Of a stretch of 64,000 nucleotides of DNA, positions 8,428 through 16,748 are shown piece after piece. Every line of letters starts with the position of its first letter. Within the stretch, counting starts at the first letter, position 1. The notes beneath the pieces were generated by a model. That model worked only from the letters and a program-made list of their open reading frames with translations. It did not search any database and had not been told where the DNA came from. Both the position numbers and the translations under genes were made by a program. Source of the stretch: an uncultured Clostridia bacterium (GTDB taxonomy: Bacteria > Bacillota > Clostridia > Christensenellales > QALW01); contig CAKRZX010000011.1 in assembly GCA_934434555.1 (NCBI GenBank), forward strand, positions 4,503 to 68,502. Direction: 5' to 3'.

Positions 8428-8449
8428 TTGGTTAGCGTTGGCTAACCAA
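8428..8449. promoter_or_regulatory. Perfect inverted repeat, probable operator
   Basis: TTGGTTAGC-GTTG-GCTAACCAA, a perfect 9-bp inverted repeat with a 4-bp spacer, located about 50 bp after the -10 box and just before the ribosome site of the gene at 8469. The shape suits a dimeric repressor of the TetR or MarR type binding as a roadblock. No regulator gene lies next to it, so the partner is unknown. Confidence 0.6.
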
Positions 8450-8468
8450 TGAACGGAGGTAATACGGT

Positions 8469-9254
8469 ATGGGCGAAAAAATTAAATTATCCGGTGTGAC
8501 GGAAACAATGTTGCAGACTGTTTATGCCCGCGCAAAAGAGAGCAAGGGGCGCGGTGCAATCATTGACAAAAAAGCCGAGGAAATTATAGAAAACATCGAC
8601 TATGACTTTTCGCTTGCGGACAAGGATTCCGCCATGCACAGCGGCGTTATTGCCCGCTCGATTGTGCTTGATAAATTGGTGTCTGCGTGGCTGGATAAAC
8701 ATAAAAATGCGGCGGTTGTAAATATCGCCTGCGGGCTTGATACGCGGTGCTGCCGAATGAAAGGGTATTTGCATTGGTATAATCTTGACTTGCCCGAAAC
8801 AATCGCCGTCCGCGAGAAACTTTTGTCCGAACAGGGCGGGATTTCGCAAATCGCAATGTCCGCTATGGACGATTGGGGCGACAGAATTTTGGAACAAAAC
8901 GCGCCGGTGCTGATAATAATCGAGGGCTTGACAATGTATTTGTCGGAAGCCGATGTAAAACGCATATTTGAAGTGATTTCAAATCGGTTTGAAAAAGCGA
9001 CAGTGTTCGTTGAAACGATGAATCCTGCGGTTGCAAAGCGCTTTAAGGAAAAATCCATTGAGGGAAGCAAGGCAAAATTCACCTGGGGCGTGAAGAACGG
9101 AAAAGTCCTTGCGGAACTTTTGCCCGGGTTCAGATTCGTCGGCGAACATTATCTTACCGAGGGCATGGCGGAGTTTGTGCCGATTTATCGTTTTTTAGGC
9201 AAAATCCCGTTCATACGGAATATTTCCAACAAAATAATCGTATTGGAGAAGTGA
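8469..9254 (+). CDS. Class I SAM methyltransferase, leucine carboxyl methyltransferase (LCM) family
   Basis: 261 residues, ATG with GGAGG 8 nt upstream. The protein carries the family's pattern: AMHSGVIARS near residue 55-64, the SAM-binding NIACGLDTR (85-93), the acidic loop NLDLPE (105-110), and a late IIIEGLTMYL block. This family (PF04072) includes O-methyltransferases acting on carboxylates and on natural-product hydroxyls; the substrate here is unknown. It opens a five-gene run to 12279 that contains a second methyltransferase. Confidence 0.8.
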   Translation: MGEKIKLSGVTETMLQTVYARAKESKGRGAIIDKKAEEIIENIDYDFSLADKDSAMHSGVIARSIVLDKLVSAWLDKHKNAAVVNIACGLDTRCCRMKGYLHWYNLDLPETIAVREKLLSEQGGISQIAMSAMDDWGDRILEQNAPVLIIIEGLTMYLSEADVKRIFEVISNRFEKATVFVETMNPAVAKRFKEKSIEGSKAKFTWGVKNGKVLAELLPGFRFVGEHYLTEGMAEFVPIYRFLGKIPFIRNISNKIIVLEK

Positions 9255-9258
9255 TTTT

Positions 9259-9966
9259 ATGAAAGACAGCGAACTGATTAAACAGATTGATATCGCCTGT
9301 CACGTGCCGTATACAAAAGGATGCAAAAAGGAAATTCAGAAAAAAATCGCACTGCACTATAACCCCGAAAACAGGGAAGAAGTGTGGGAGCGTGTGCAGA
9401 AGTAGTATATTGATTTTCTTTCCGATTTGCGCACCGGTTTGGGCGGTAAAAAGAATTTCCATAACGGAAAGGACGGAAATTATGACTGCATTGCGCTAAT
9501 GGCGTATTACGTGGTTTGCAAAGATATTACAAGCCTTGCGGAAATAGAGGAAATGGAGGGCAATCTTTTTCTCGGCGCATTCAGAAAAATGAAATTTGTC
9601 AACTGCAATAAGCCGATTTTTAAGAAACTGATGTACAGGGCGTTTCTCAATACGAAAAAGCAGTGCGATAAGTGGGGAGATTTCAAAATGAGCGTGGCTC
9701 CGTTTGAAAAAGACAAGCCTATTTATTACGAGTTTACATCGTGTCCCACGGCTGAATTTGCGAAAAAGCATAATTTGCTTGAAGTTATGCCGGCGCTGTG
9801 CAATCCCGATTTTGAGGCAATGGAGTGCATTCACGCAAAACTTGTGCGTACTACCACTTGCGCCAACGGCGACAAATGCGATTATACTATCTGCGGCGAC
9901 TGCGATGAGTATGTAAAAAATCACCCCGAATACCGCGATGAAGCGGGATATCGAAGAAATAAGTGA
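9259..9966 (+). pseudogene. L-2-amino-thiazoline-4-carboxylate hydrolase family, internal TAG stop
   Basis: From ATG 9259 one frame runs to 9966 (236 codons including the stop) except for an in-frame TAG at 9403-9405 (codon 49). The downstream part holds YEFTSCPTAEFAKKHN, PALCNPDFEAME and TTCANGDKCDYTICGDC, typical of the PF14196 family first described as converting L-2-amino-thiazoline-4-carboxylate in cysteine synthesis; in gut Clostridia most members have no assigned substrate. TAG ends several intact genes here, so recoding is unlikely and a nonsense mutation is the simplest reading. Restart at 9427 is possible in principle. Confidence 0.7.
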
Positions 9967-9979
9967 GGGGGAGAACAGT

Positions 9980-10885
9980 ATGAAAATTTTGGTATTCGGC
10001 GCGGGAGTGCTTGGGTGCAATATGGCGCGGAATTTTTTCCTTGCGGGGAAAGAGGTAACTTTGCTTGCCCGCGGCAAATGGGGAGAGGAAATAAAGGAAA
10101 AAGGGCTGCGGATAAAGGATTTATTTTCGCCTTGCGTTTCGGTAAGCCGAATTCCGGTAACAGAAAAACTTACGGACACATACGACGTAATTTTTGTTGT
10201 TGTAAGATATACGCAGATTGACGCGATTATCGGCGACCTTAAAGCAAACGGGACGAAAAACATTGTGTTTGTGGGCAATAACGTGCGTGCGGCTGAACTT
10301 GCCGCGCTTTTGCCGGAGAAAAACGTGATGTTTGCCTTTGCAAGTTCGGCGGGACACAGGGAAAGCGACCGTGTGGTTTCGGTAGACCTTAAAAAAATTA
10401 CAATCGGTACGCTTGCGGGCGCACCCTCACAGGAAAAACTTATAAAACAGATTTTTGAAAAAACAAAATACAAAGTTGAATATGAACCCAATATAGGCGA
10501 CTGGCTTCTGTGCCACGCCGCGTTTGTGGTTCCCGTAGCATTTGGCTGTTATAAGTCGGACGGCAATCTTAAAAAACTGAAAAAAGACAATGCGTATCTT
10601 AACAGTATGATTGACGCGAATATTGAGGGCTACCGCGCAATAAAGAATGCCGGACACGAGATTCTTCCCGACGGCGACAAAAATTTTGAAAGCGACGCAT
10701 ACCGCAAGAATATTTTTCGCTTTTTCAAACTTATGTGCGCCACAGATTTAGGGAAAATATACGCTTCCGACCACGCAATGAATGCAAAAGAGGAAATGGG
10801 CGCGCTGAATCGGGATTTGAAAGAATTTTTTGACAAAGCCGATACCGAATATCCCATATGGCGGGCAATCGAAAATATAAACTGA
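9980..10885 (+). CDS. Ketopantoate reductase family (ApbA/PanE-like) oxidoreductase
   Basis: 301 residues from ATG 9980, chosen because GAGGGGGAG is 6-8 nt upstream and MKILVFGAGVLG puts the Rossmann GxGxxG at the N-terminus; an earlier in-frame ATG lies inside the previous gene. NADP-binding first half, helical second half with HAAFVVPVAFG, as in PanE relatives. These act on 2-keto acids, but divergent members like this one need not make pantoate. Lies 13 nt after the broken hydrolase gene, in the same operon. Confidence 0.7.
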   Translation: MKILVFGAGVLGCNMARNFFLAGKEVTLLARGKWGEEIKEKGLRIKDLFSPCVSVSRIPVTEKLTDTYDVIFVVVRYTQIDAIIGDLKANGTKNIVFVGNNVRAAELAALLPEKNVMFAFASSAGHRESDRVVSVDLKKITIGTLAGAPSQEKLIKQIFEKTKYKVEYEPNIGDWLLCHAAFVVPVAFGCYKSDGNLKKLKKDNAYLNSMIDANIEGYRAIKNAGHEILPDGDKNFESDAYRKNIFRFFKLMCATDLGKIYASDHAMNAKEEMGALNRDLKEFFDKADTEYPIWRAIENIN

Positions 10886-10903
10886 ATTTCGGAGTGATAA
10901 AAT

Positions 10904-11669
10904 ATGCTGTTTGAAACAATGGGCGATAGGAAGAATCCAGCGATACTGTTTTTCCATGCCATGGGCGTTACGGGAGCAAGCAGCGAGCCCGTTGCAAAGT
11001 TTTTAAACGATAAGTATTTTTGCATTATGCCGACTTCCACCGTTTACTGTGAAGGTCAGGTTTACCGCGGCAAGGCAGACGAGGTACGGCAAATACAAGA
11101 GTTTCTGCACGAACAGGAAGTTAAAAGCATTGCGCTTGTTGTTGCTTCGTCAATCGGCGCGGATTTGGCGGCGGCATTTCTGTCCGCAACCGAAATGCCT
11201 GTTTCACACGCGTTTTTTGACGGCGGACAGTTTGCCCGAATCGGCAAATTCACGCGCCGCATTATGGTGCCGTTTCTGTATTTTGCAATAAAAAGCCTGT
11301 ATCGGTCAGACGGCAGGACACTCAAAAAGGTTATGTGGTGCGACGATGACGCAATCAAGCCGTATTTTATCGCTGCGGGCAAGGCGCTTAAATACGGCAA
11401 TATGCGCCGACAAATGGCGGACAGCCTTGAAGATAAACCTTTTCCGATTTTAGGTGAAGAACTGCAAAAGAATACGTACTTTGAATTCGGCAGTGTCGAG
11501 GAACATTTCAAGTACCGTGATGCGGTTATAAATGCCTATCCTTACGGCATTTGAGGGGTATAACCATATGCAGTATCAGATTCGCGACCCCAAAGGTTTT
11601 GCGGAAATGCTTCGTTCGGTTATTGAAGAGAACAGATTGCCGAACCTGCCGCTTTTACGAAAACAGTGA
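10904..11669 (+). pseudogene. Alpha/beta hydrolase with 3' frameshift
   Basis: The first frame (10904-11554) gives LFFHAMGVTGASSEP (oxyanion region) and VVASSIGADLAAAF, where SSIGA is the nucleophile-elbow region, then stops after YPYGI. The +1 frame from 11550 continues FEGYNHMQYQIRDPKGF and ends at TGA 11667-11669, with the His of EGYNH in the expected catalytic-His position. A single-base change near 11549 therefore separates the catalytic His from the rest. Either a real inactivating indel or an assembly error. Confidence 0.65.
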
Positions 11670-11679
11670 GGGATAAAAA

Positions 11680-12279
11680 ATGTTTTGGGACAATGTTGCG
11701 TGCGTTTACGATATCTTTGCCGAAATCATAAACAGAAAAGCAAACAAAAAACTGTGCGCGGAAGTGCAAAATCTGATTTCCGCCGATGAAAACGTTCTTG
11801 AATGTGCTTGCGGAACGGGACTTCTTACAGGCGTAATCGCACCGAAATGCAAGAGTATTACCGCCACGGATTTTTCGCTTAAAATGCTTAAACGGGCTGA
11901 AAAGAAATGCGCCAAATTCAGCAACGTGAAATTTGAACAGGCGGATATTCTCAATCTTGCCTATCCCGACGGGTATTTTGATGCCGTTGTTGCCGCCAAC
12001 GTTATTCATTTGCTTGACGAACCATATCGGGCTTTGAGCGAACTTGAACGTGTCTGCAAAACAGGAGGAAAAATTATTATTCCGACGTATATGAATCAGA
12101 CCGACCAAGGGACAACAAATAATGTTTCCGGTGTTTTGGGCAAAGCGGGAGTGGATTTCAAGCATGAGTTTACTCTTGAAACGTATAAGCAGTTTTTTGC
12201 CGCAGCGGGCTATACAAATGTCCGATACATTATGTGCGAGGGCAAAATCCCGTGCACCGTGGCGATAATAAGTAAATAA
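11680..12279 (+). CDS. Class I SAM-dependent methyltransferase (Methyltransf_11 type)
   Basis: 199 residues, ATG with GAGGG 9 nt upstream. Motif I VLECACGTGLLTG (39-51), acidic residue after TATDFS, then YFDAVVAANVIHLLDEP and GGKIIIPTY complete a standard small-molecule methyltransferase. Substrate unknown. Last gene of the operon that begins at 8469; a terminator follows 5 nt after the stop. Confidence 0.8.
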   Translation: MFWDNVACVYDIFAEIINRKANKKLCAEVQNLISADENVLECACGTGLLTGVIAPKCKSITATDFSLKMLKRAEKKCAKFSNVKFEQADILNLAYPDGYFDAVVAANVIHLLDEPYRALSELERVCKTGGKIIIPTYMNQTDQGTTNNVSGVLGKAGVDFKHEFTLETYKQFFAAAGYTNVRYIMCEGKIPCTVAIISK

Positions 12280-12283
12280 TCGA

Positions 12284-12312
12284 ACCGTCGGCAGTGTGCC
12301 GGCGGTTTTTTC
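12284..12312 (+). terminator. Rho-independent terminator
   Basis: ACCGTCGGCA / TGCCGGCGGT stem with a GTG loop followed by six T's, immediately after the methyltransferase stop. It closes the 8469-12279 operon. Confidence 0.85.
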
Positions 12313-12316
12313 AGTA

Positions 12317-12345
12317 TTGACAGGAACTCGGCTTCGGTATATAAT
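12317..12345 (+). promoter_or_regulatory. Sigma-A promoter
   Basis: TTGACA (12317-12322), 17-bp spacer, TATAAT (12340-12345), a consensus promoter just past the terminator, reading into the gene at 12410. Confidence 0.8.
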
Positions 12346-12409
12346 TTATTAAAAAAGATTTGAGATAATAATAAAATATTGGTTTTTGTACTGGGTTATG
12401 GAGTAACAA

Positions 12410-13000
12410 ATGATTAATTTACGGGATTATCTTAAAAATAAAGTGTGCCAAGTTGTTTCGGAGTGGGACGAAGAAAAAATTTATGCGATTTCGTTTCTTG
12501 TATATTCAAACGAGGCATATGAGTATGACGGCTGTTCAAATGTGACCGAATTTTCGGTAAGTTACAACACCGAAGATGATTGCAGCAGTGCGGACGACCT
12601 TTCGGAAGAACGTTGGAATTATGCTTTCTGGCGCCAGAACGAAACGCCGATAATAGACACCGAATACGGCGGAATGGACGTTCTGTTTGACTGGTATAAG
12701 GAAAACGGCATAGAAAATATCGGCTATGAGGATTATGAAAACTGTTATGACAGCGAAATGAGATACATAGGAAAAGGACCCGTTGGGTATATCGAATTGC
12801 TTGCGGAGATAACGGCGGTTGCAAAAGAGTTGCAGGAAAGCGGTTTTGTTGAGAAGAAGTTCGGCAAGCGCATTCCTATAATTATTCACGACTTTGATTA
12901 TGCGTGGTATACCGTAGACGCCACAAAACAAGCGAACCCTAACGGAGAAGCCGACAGGTTTCTTGCGGCAATCAGGGAATGGGGACTGATTGAGGAGTGA
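12410..13000 (+). CDS. Acidic hypothetical protein, DUF4303-like
   Basis: 196 residues, acidic, no signal or membrane segment. The pattern IYAISFLVYSN followed by NTEDD, ERWNYAFW and the closing FLAAIREWGLIEE recalls DUF4303-type proteins, which occur near toxin systems, but this is a weak match made by eye. It has its own consensus promoter and is followed directly by a membrane-protein gene whose RBS lies in its last codons. Confidence 0.5.
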   Translation: MINLRDYLKNKVCQVVSEWDEEKIYAISFLVYSNEAYEYDGCSNVTEFSVSYNTEDDCSSADDLSEERWNYAFWRQNETPIIDTEYGGMDVLFDWYKENGIENIGYEDYENCYDSEMRYIGKGPVGYIELLAEITAVAKELQESGFVEKKFGKRIPIIIHDFDYAWYTVDATKQANPNGEADRFLAAIREWGLIEE

Positions 13001-13005
13001 AGTCA

Positions 13006-13809
13006 GTGACGGCAATAAAACGCGCTATAACTATCTTTCTTGTCGGCGTGCTGCTTTCTTTAATTACAGAGGTGTATCGTTACTTATACGATAATTCGAT
13101 AATTAAAATGCAGATGCCGCTTATCCTGTTTACAATAATTTATATTGTTGCGGTTTCCGTTTTTTCGGCAAAGAAAATGCAGAAGTGCATCTGCAATGAA
13201 GTTGTTATGGTACATGGGGCAGTGTATTACTTTTGCCGAATGAGAAATGCAGTAATATATGAAGATATCGTCAATTTTGCGGTATATGGTGTTGCTGCAT
13301 TAGTGTATTGCTTTTTCCTGATGATTTTAGGACAAATAGCCGTACTTATATTGAGTGGAATATCTAAGAATGCTTATGCGAGAGAAACATCAATAATAGA
13401 TGTTCTTATAGGCGGAACATGCGGAATTTCTATTTTTGGTTTCAGTGTGGTGAAAATCTATCCATTGGGAATATTTGCGAAGAATATAGCCCTTTATCCG
13501 ATTGGATTATCGATAAGCGCTTTACTTGATTTTGCTTTGCTGTTTGGCTTTTATATGCTTTTGTTCAGGAGTAGATTGGAGAAAAAAGAAATATGCTTTT
13601 TCAGCGCCGGAGCGTCACTGCATATAATTGCGTTTTTTGTATATGCCGTGGCTTCGATTTGGAATGAAACAGATGCATCATTGAACGGGACGGTGAGTTT
13701 TAAAGCATTATGGTTATTTCCGATTATAATTCATACATTCTGTATATGTGCGCTTGTGGCAGTGCGGACAATTAAATGTCTTATTAAATTGATTGGGGAG
13801 AATAAATGA
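13006..13809 (+). CDS. Polytopic membrane protein, unknown function
   Basis: 267 residues from GTG 13006, which has GAGGAG 9 nt upstream (a GTG at 12997 overlapping the previous stop is the alternative). About six or seven hydrophobic segments spread along the whole length, short loops, and a basic C-terminus. No recognised transporter motif. Coupled to the upstream acidic protein; a soluble plus membrane pair is common in immunity loci. Confidence 0.6.
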   Translation: MTAIKRAITIFLVGVLLSLITEVYRYLYDNSIIKMQMPLILFTIIYIVAVSVFSAKKMQKCICNEVVMVHGAVYYFCRMRNAVIYEDIVNFAVYGVAALVYCFFLMILGQIAVLILSGISKNAYARETSIIDVLIGGTCGISIFGFSVVKIYPLGIFAKNIALYPIGLSISALLDFALLFGFYMLLFRSRLEKKEICFFSAGASLHIIAFFVYAVASIWNETDASLNGTVSFKALWLFPIIIHTFCICALVAVRTIKCLIKLIGENK

Positions 13810-13893
13810 GTCTTATAAGAGACTATTGCTTTATCCCAAATGTATTTGATTCGGATTTGCCGAGGACGGAATAAATAATGGGAGATTGATACG

Positions 13894-14316
13894 ATGCTTA
13901 AAACGATTTTCTTGTTGGCGCTGACTTCTATTATGTATCTTGTGATTTATTTATATTTTTACATTGTTCTTATTGATGATTGTTATTTTTATTACGGTAA
14001 AAATGCTGAAAAGTGGAGGAAAAAAACAAAAGGATTCTGGCGAAAGTTTTTCTTTATTGATATAAGAGATAAAGTGGTTATTTGGCACTATGTTTTGTTT
14101 TGGAGTAGTTTTATTACATTTGTCCTAACAGAGATTTTTATTGTTACTTGCAGTTTCTTAAAGGCGGAACAGGTGAAAGTTGTAATCTATATTTTGATAG
14201 TCCTCTATTCATTATCAGTTATACCTATTACTTATGTTCGCCTTGGATTGTACTGGCCTAACCGAAGCGGAAAAATAAAAGACAGGAAAAAGTATAAAAA
14301 AGAGCATTTTAAGTAA
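13894..14316 (+). CDS. Small membrane protein, unknown function
   Basis: 140 residues, ATG with GGGAGA 7 nt upstream. Three hydrophobic segments (about 3-27, 60-82 and 88-115), with aromatic, basic loops (YFYYGKNAEKWRKKTKGFW) between the first two and a strongly basic tail. Not recognised. It directly precedes another secreted YD-type gene fragment, repeating the cassette order seen upstream. Confidence 0.55.
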   Translation: MLKTIFLLALTSIMYLVIYLYFYIVLIDDCYFYYGKNAEKWRKKTKGFWRKFFFIDIRDKVVIWHYVLFWSSFITFVLTEIFIVTCSFLKAEQVKVVIYILIVLYSLSVIPITYVRLGLYWPNRSGKIKDRKKYKKEHFK

Positions 14317-14357
14317 CGACGCTAATTTTGAGATGTAAGGAAGTGAGAACAAAATAA

Positions 14358-14732
14358 ATGAATCTTCGTAAACTGATTTCAATAGCACTATCCTGTGCAA
14401 TTGCAGTCACGACATTAAGTGTTGTGGCAAGCGCAAAGAGTGCGAAAATTGAAGATGTGCCGATTGCAACGGAGAATGTTGAACTTGCAGAACCGGAAAA
14501 AATGGTGTCAGACAATTTTTGCAAAGTGCCGAAACTTGTTTGGCGTTCGATTGATATTTTGATAAATATCGATGGAGCGCAGAAGCGGACAACCTTTATG
14601 TTCGGCAACGACAGCATTGTTACGGGCGTAAAATACAACGGGGTTGAAAAGATTTCGTATACATATGACTTGCTTAAACGGCAGACGAAAAAGACGGTAA
14701 ACACTACCGTGCCGTTTACAACATCTTGCTAA
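14358..14732 (+). pseudogene. Truncated secreted YD-repeat protein
   Basis: 124 residues with a clear signal peptide (MNLRKLISIALSCAIAV, cleavage near VASA) closely related to the leaders at 196 and 6116. The mature part ends in VKYNGVEKISYTYDLLKRQ, a YD/Rhs repeat, after which the frame stops at 14730-14732. Full YD proteins are thousands of residues, so this is the 5' end of a lost toxin-type gene. It links the short leader remnants upstream to the Rhs family. Confidence 0.6.
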
Positions 14733-14767
14733 TTTTAATATAATTTGTGCGAAAAGAGGTTGATATT

Positions 14768-15538
14768 GTGGAAGTTAAGATTCTCGGCAGCACGGCAAGC
14801 ATTCCTGATGTGGGGAACGATTGCCCTTGCTTTCTTGTCAATGAAGAGTTTTTGATTGATTGCGGTTTTAATGTTCTTTCGGATTTAAGAGAAACAAACT
14901 GTGATTTGTCAAAAATAAGGTATATCATTTTTACTCATATGCATCACGACCATTACTTAGGTCTTGCGGGGCTGATTTTTTATTATATACACAGCAGAGT
15001 GCTTGATATAAGTGATCTTACCATCATAGGTCCTAAGAATAATTTATGCGATGTGCTTGAAAAAACTTACGGATATTTGCAGATTGAAAAGTATTTTTCA
15101 AAAATTAAACTTCCGAAAGTTATGGAACTTTCGGGTAATGAAAAGTTCACTTTGTCAGATTGCGACTTTGAAACAAAGACGGGCAACCATTCGGTATTTG
15201 CAATTAAGTACCGCATGACGGAAAAAAGTACCGGCAGTTCCCTTGCGGTAGCCGGAGATACATCGTTTAATCCGTCCGATTCGGAATTTTTTAAAGCATG
15301 CGATCTTCTTATTCATGATTCTACTTTAGGTGTCTGCGACAAAGAAATATTAAATCACCGTCCGAACGGCCATTCCACGATATTCGAGGCGGTAAAGGCT
15401 GCGGAATGTGCGGAAATAAAAAATCTTATTCCTATGCATATGTCGGTTAAGAGCGCACAGAAAGCAGTAGATACAGTTAAAAGCCTTACGGATGTTAATT
15501 TGATTGCACCCGAAAGAGGAAAAACATACAGATTTTAG
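14768..15538 (+). CDS. Metallo-beta-lactamase-fold hydrolase
   Basis: 256 residues from GTG 14768, preferred because AGAGG lies 8 nt upstream; an earlier in-frame GTG at 14747 precedes that site. The metal site THMHHDHYLG (HxHxDH), a later NHSVF His, GDTSF Asp and a final PMHMS His give the full two-metal set of the RNase Z/phosphodiesterase-like branch. Substrate unknown. Followed 20 nt on by a second hydrolase of the same fold. Confidence 0.75.
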   Translation: MEVKILGSTASIPDVGNDCPCFLVNEEFLIDCGFNVLSDLRETNCDLSKIRYIIFTHMHHDHYLGLAGLIFYYIHSRVLDISDLTIIGPKNNLCDVLEKTYGYLQIEKYFSKIKLPKVMELSGNEKFTLSDCDFETKTGNHSVFAIKYRMTEKSTGSSLAVAGDTSFNPSDSEFFKACDLLIHDSTLGVCDKEILNHRPNGHSTIFEAVKAAECAEIKNLIPMHMSVKSAQKAVDTVKSLTDVNLIAPERGKTYRF

Positions 15539-15558
15539 ATTTTTTTGAGGTGTATAAA

Positions 15559-16359
15559 ATGAGAATTATTACTCTGGGGACAAGTCACGGGGATTCCACG
15601 TTTAACCGTTTTAATTCTTCGACGCTTTATGAAACTTCATCGGGGCGTCTTTACTTGGTAGACGCAGGGGCTCCATGCGAGGCGCTTATTCGCAGAAAAG
15701 GGCTTAATATAAAAGACTTAAAGGCTGTTTTTATCACACATATGCACGATGACCACGCGGGCGGTCTTTCGGGTCTTATAAAGCAGACTACGAAATACGG
15801 GAAGGAAAGAAGTTTTGACTTAAAGATATATCTTCCGGAGTCAAGGGCAATAAATGCGCTCAAAGAATGGGTGAAGGTTCTTCACGAAAACGCGGAAGAC
15901 AGTATTCTTGACTACTGTTCCGTGACGGACGGAGAGATCTATTCTGACGATGAACTGACGGTCACCGCTATTCGCACCAAGCATTTAAGAACGATAAGCC
16001 GCACAGAAGGCGATCCGTGCAGTTTTGCTTATGTTTTGGATTTTAAGAAGGAAAACAAAAAAATCCTTCATTCGGGCGACCTTTGGATCGACTTTTCGGA
16101 TTTTCCGAAAATTGCCCTTGAAGAGCACTTTGATCTGTGCCTTTTAGAGGCCACACACTACAAACCCGCTGTTGCGGCTGAAATTTTAAAAGATGCGAAG
16201 TTTGACAGACTGATATTTGTCCACGTTTTTGATAAATGGCATATCAGGGTTTATGACGGTTGGAAAACGGATAATGGCGAAAAAGACTTGCTTGATTACT
16301 ATAAGTCTTTACCGTATCCCGTCAGCATTTCGCATGACGGCGATGAGTTTTTGTTATAA
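15559..16359 (+). CDS. Metallo-beta-lactamase-fold hydrolase
   Basis: 266 residues from ATG 15559 (GAGG 9 nt upstream). THMHDDHAGG is the metal motif; HSGDLW supplies the bridging Asp and IFVHVFDK a late His. The N-terminus IITLGTSHGD is typical of the branch. It is only loosely similar to the preceding hydrolase, so this is a pair of related but diverged enzymes in one transcription unit rather than a recent duplication. Confidence 0.75.
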   Translation: MRIITLGTSHGDSTFNRFNSSTLYETSSGRLYLVDAGAPCEALIRRKGLNIKDLKAVFITHMHDDHAGGLSGLIKQTTKYGKERSFDLKIYLPESRAINALKEWVKVLHENAEDSILDYCSVTDGEIYSDDELTVTAIRTKHLRTISRTEGDPCSFAYVLDFKKENKKILHSGDLWIDFSDFPKIALEEHFDLCLLEATHYKPAVAAEILKDAKFDRLIFVHVFDKWHIRVYDGWKTDNGEKDLLDYYKSLPYPVSISHDGDEFLL

Positions 16360-16415
16360 TTTCCGAAATTTGCGAAAATGTCAGGATTAAGGATTCCTTG
16401 TACTTATTGCAATGA

Positions 16416-16520
16416 ATTTGCTTGCTTAAAGAGGGCGAAACCATTATTATGCCCAAAGATGTTCCGCACGCGGTTTACGGCGAAGAAAAGTTCAAAATGC
16501 AATTGAGTGTTTCGTATTAA
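16416..16520 (+). pseudogene. Cupin-domain remnant (C-terminal end only)
   Basis: 34 open codons reading LLKEGETIIMPKDVPHAVYG, then FKMQLSVSY and TAA at 16518-16520. This is the last metal-binding strand of a small cupin (PHAVYG). No start and no first cupin motif precede it; an in-frame stop lies at 16413. A 5'-deleted relic. Confidence 0.6.
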
Positions 16521-16541
16521 ACGCGGTGTTTTGAGGTAAGT

Positions 16542-16733
16542 GTGGGCAAATATAATCTGCTTTGGGACTACGTAAGAAAAAACGGAAATGCGACTGTTTC
16601 TTTTGATGAGGCGGAGAAAATCGCGGGAGTGCCGATAGACCATTCTTTTTTGAAGTATAAAAAAGAACTTGACGGATACAGGATAAAGATATCGTTAAAA
16701 GAAAAGATAATCAGGTTTGAAAAGACCGATTGA
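16542..16733 (+). CDS. Small conserved-looking protein, unknown function
   Basis: 63 residues from GTG 16542 with TTGAGG 6 nt upstream. KYNLLWDYVRKNG, then SFDEAEKIAGVPIDHSFLKYKK, and a C-terminal strand. The LWDY...FDE...IAGVPI layout resembles small DUF7662-like proteins with a helix-turn-helix-like fold. Not certain; soluble, likely cytoplasmic. Confidence 0.55.
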   Translation: MGKYNLLWDYVRKNGNATVSFDEAEKIAGVPIDHSFLKYKKELDGYRIKISLKEKIIRFEKTD

Positions 16734-16748
16734 GTTTTTGAGGGAAAT

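Noticed and set aside
9403..9405. TAG as a recoded (for example pyrrolysine) codon
   Set aside because: TAG ends several intact genes in the same window and no context element is visible, so a nonsense mutation is simpler.
9496..10491. Minus-strand ORF of 331 codons across 9496-10491
   Set aside because: Antisense shadow of two recognisable plus-strand genes; composition unlike real proteins of the window.
1..14732. Prophage or conjugative element
   Set aside because: No integrase, terminase, portal, relaxase or mobilisation gene is visible; the repeats fit toxin-cassette turnover better.
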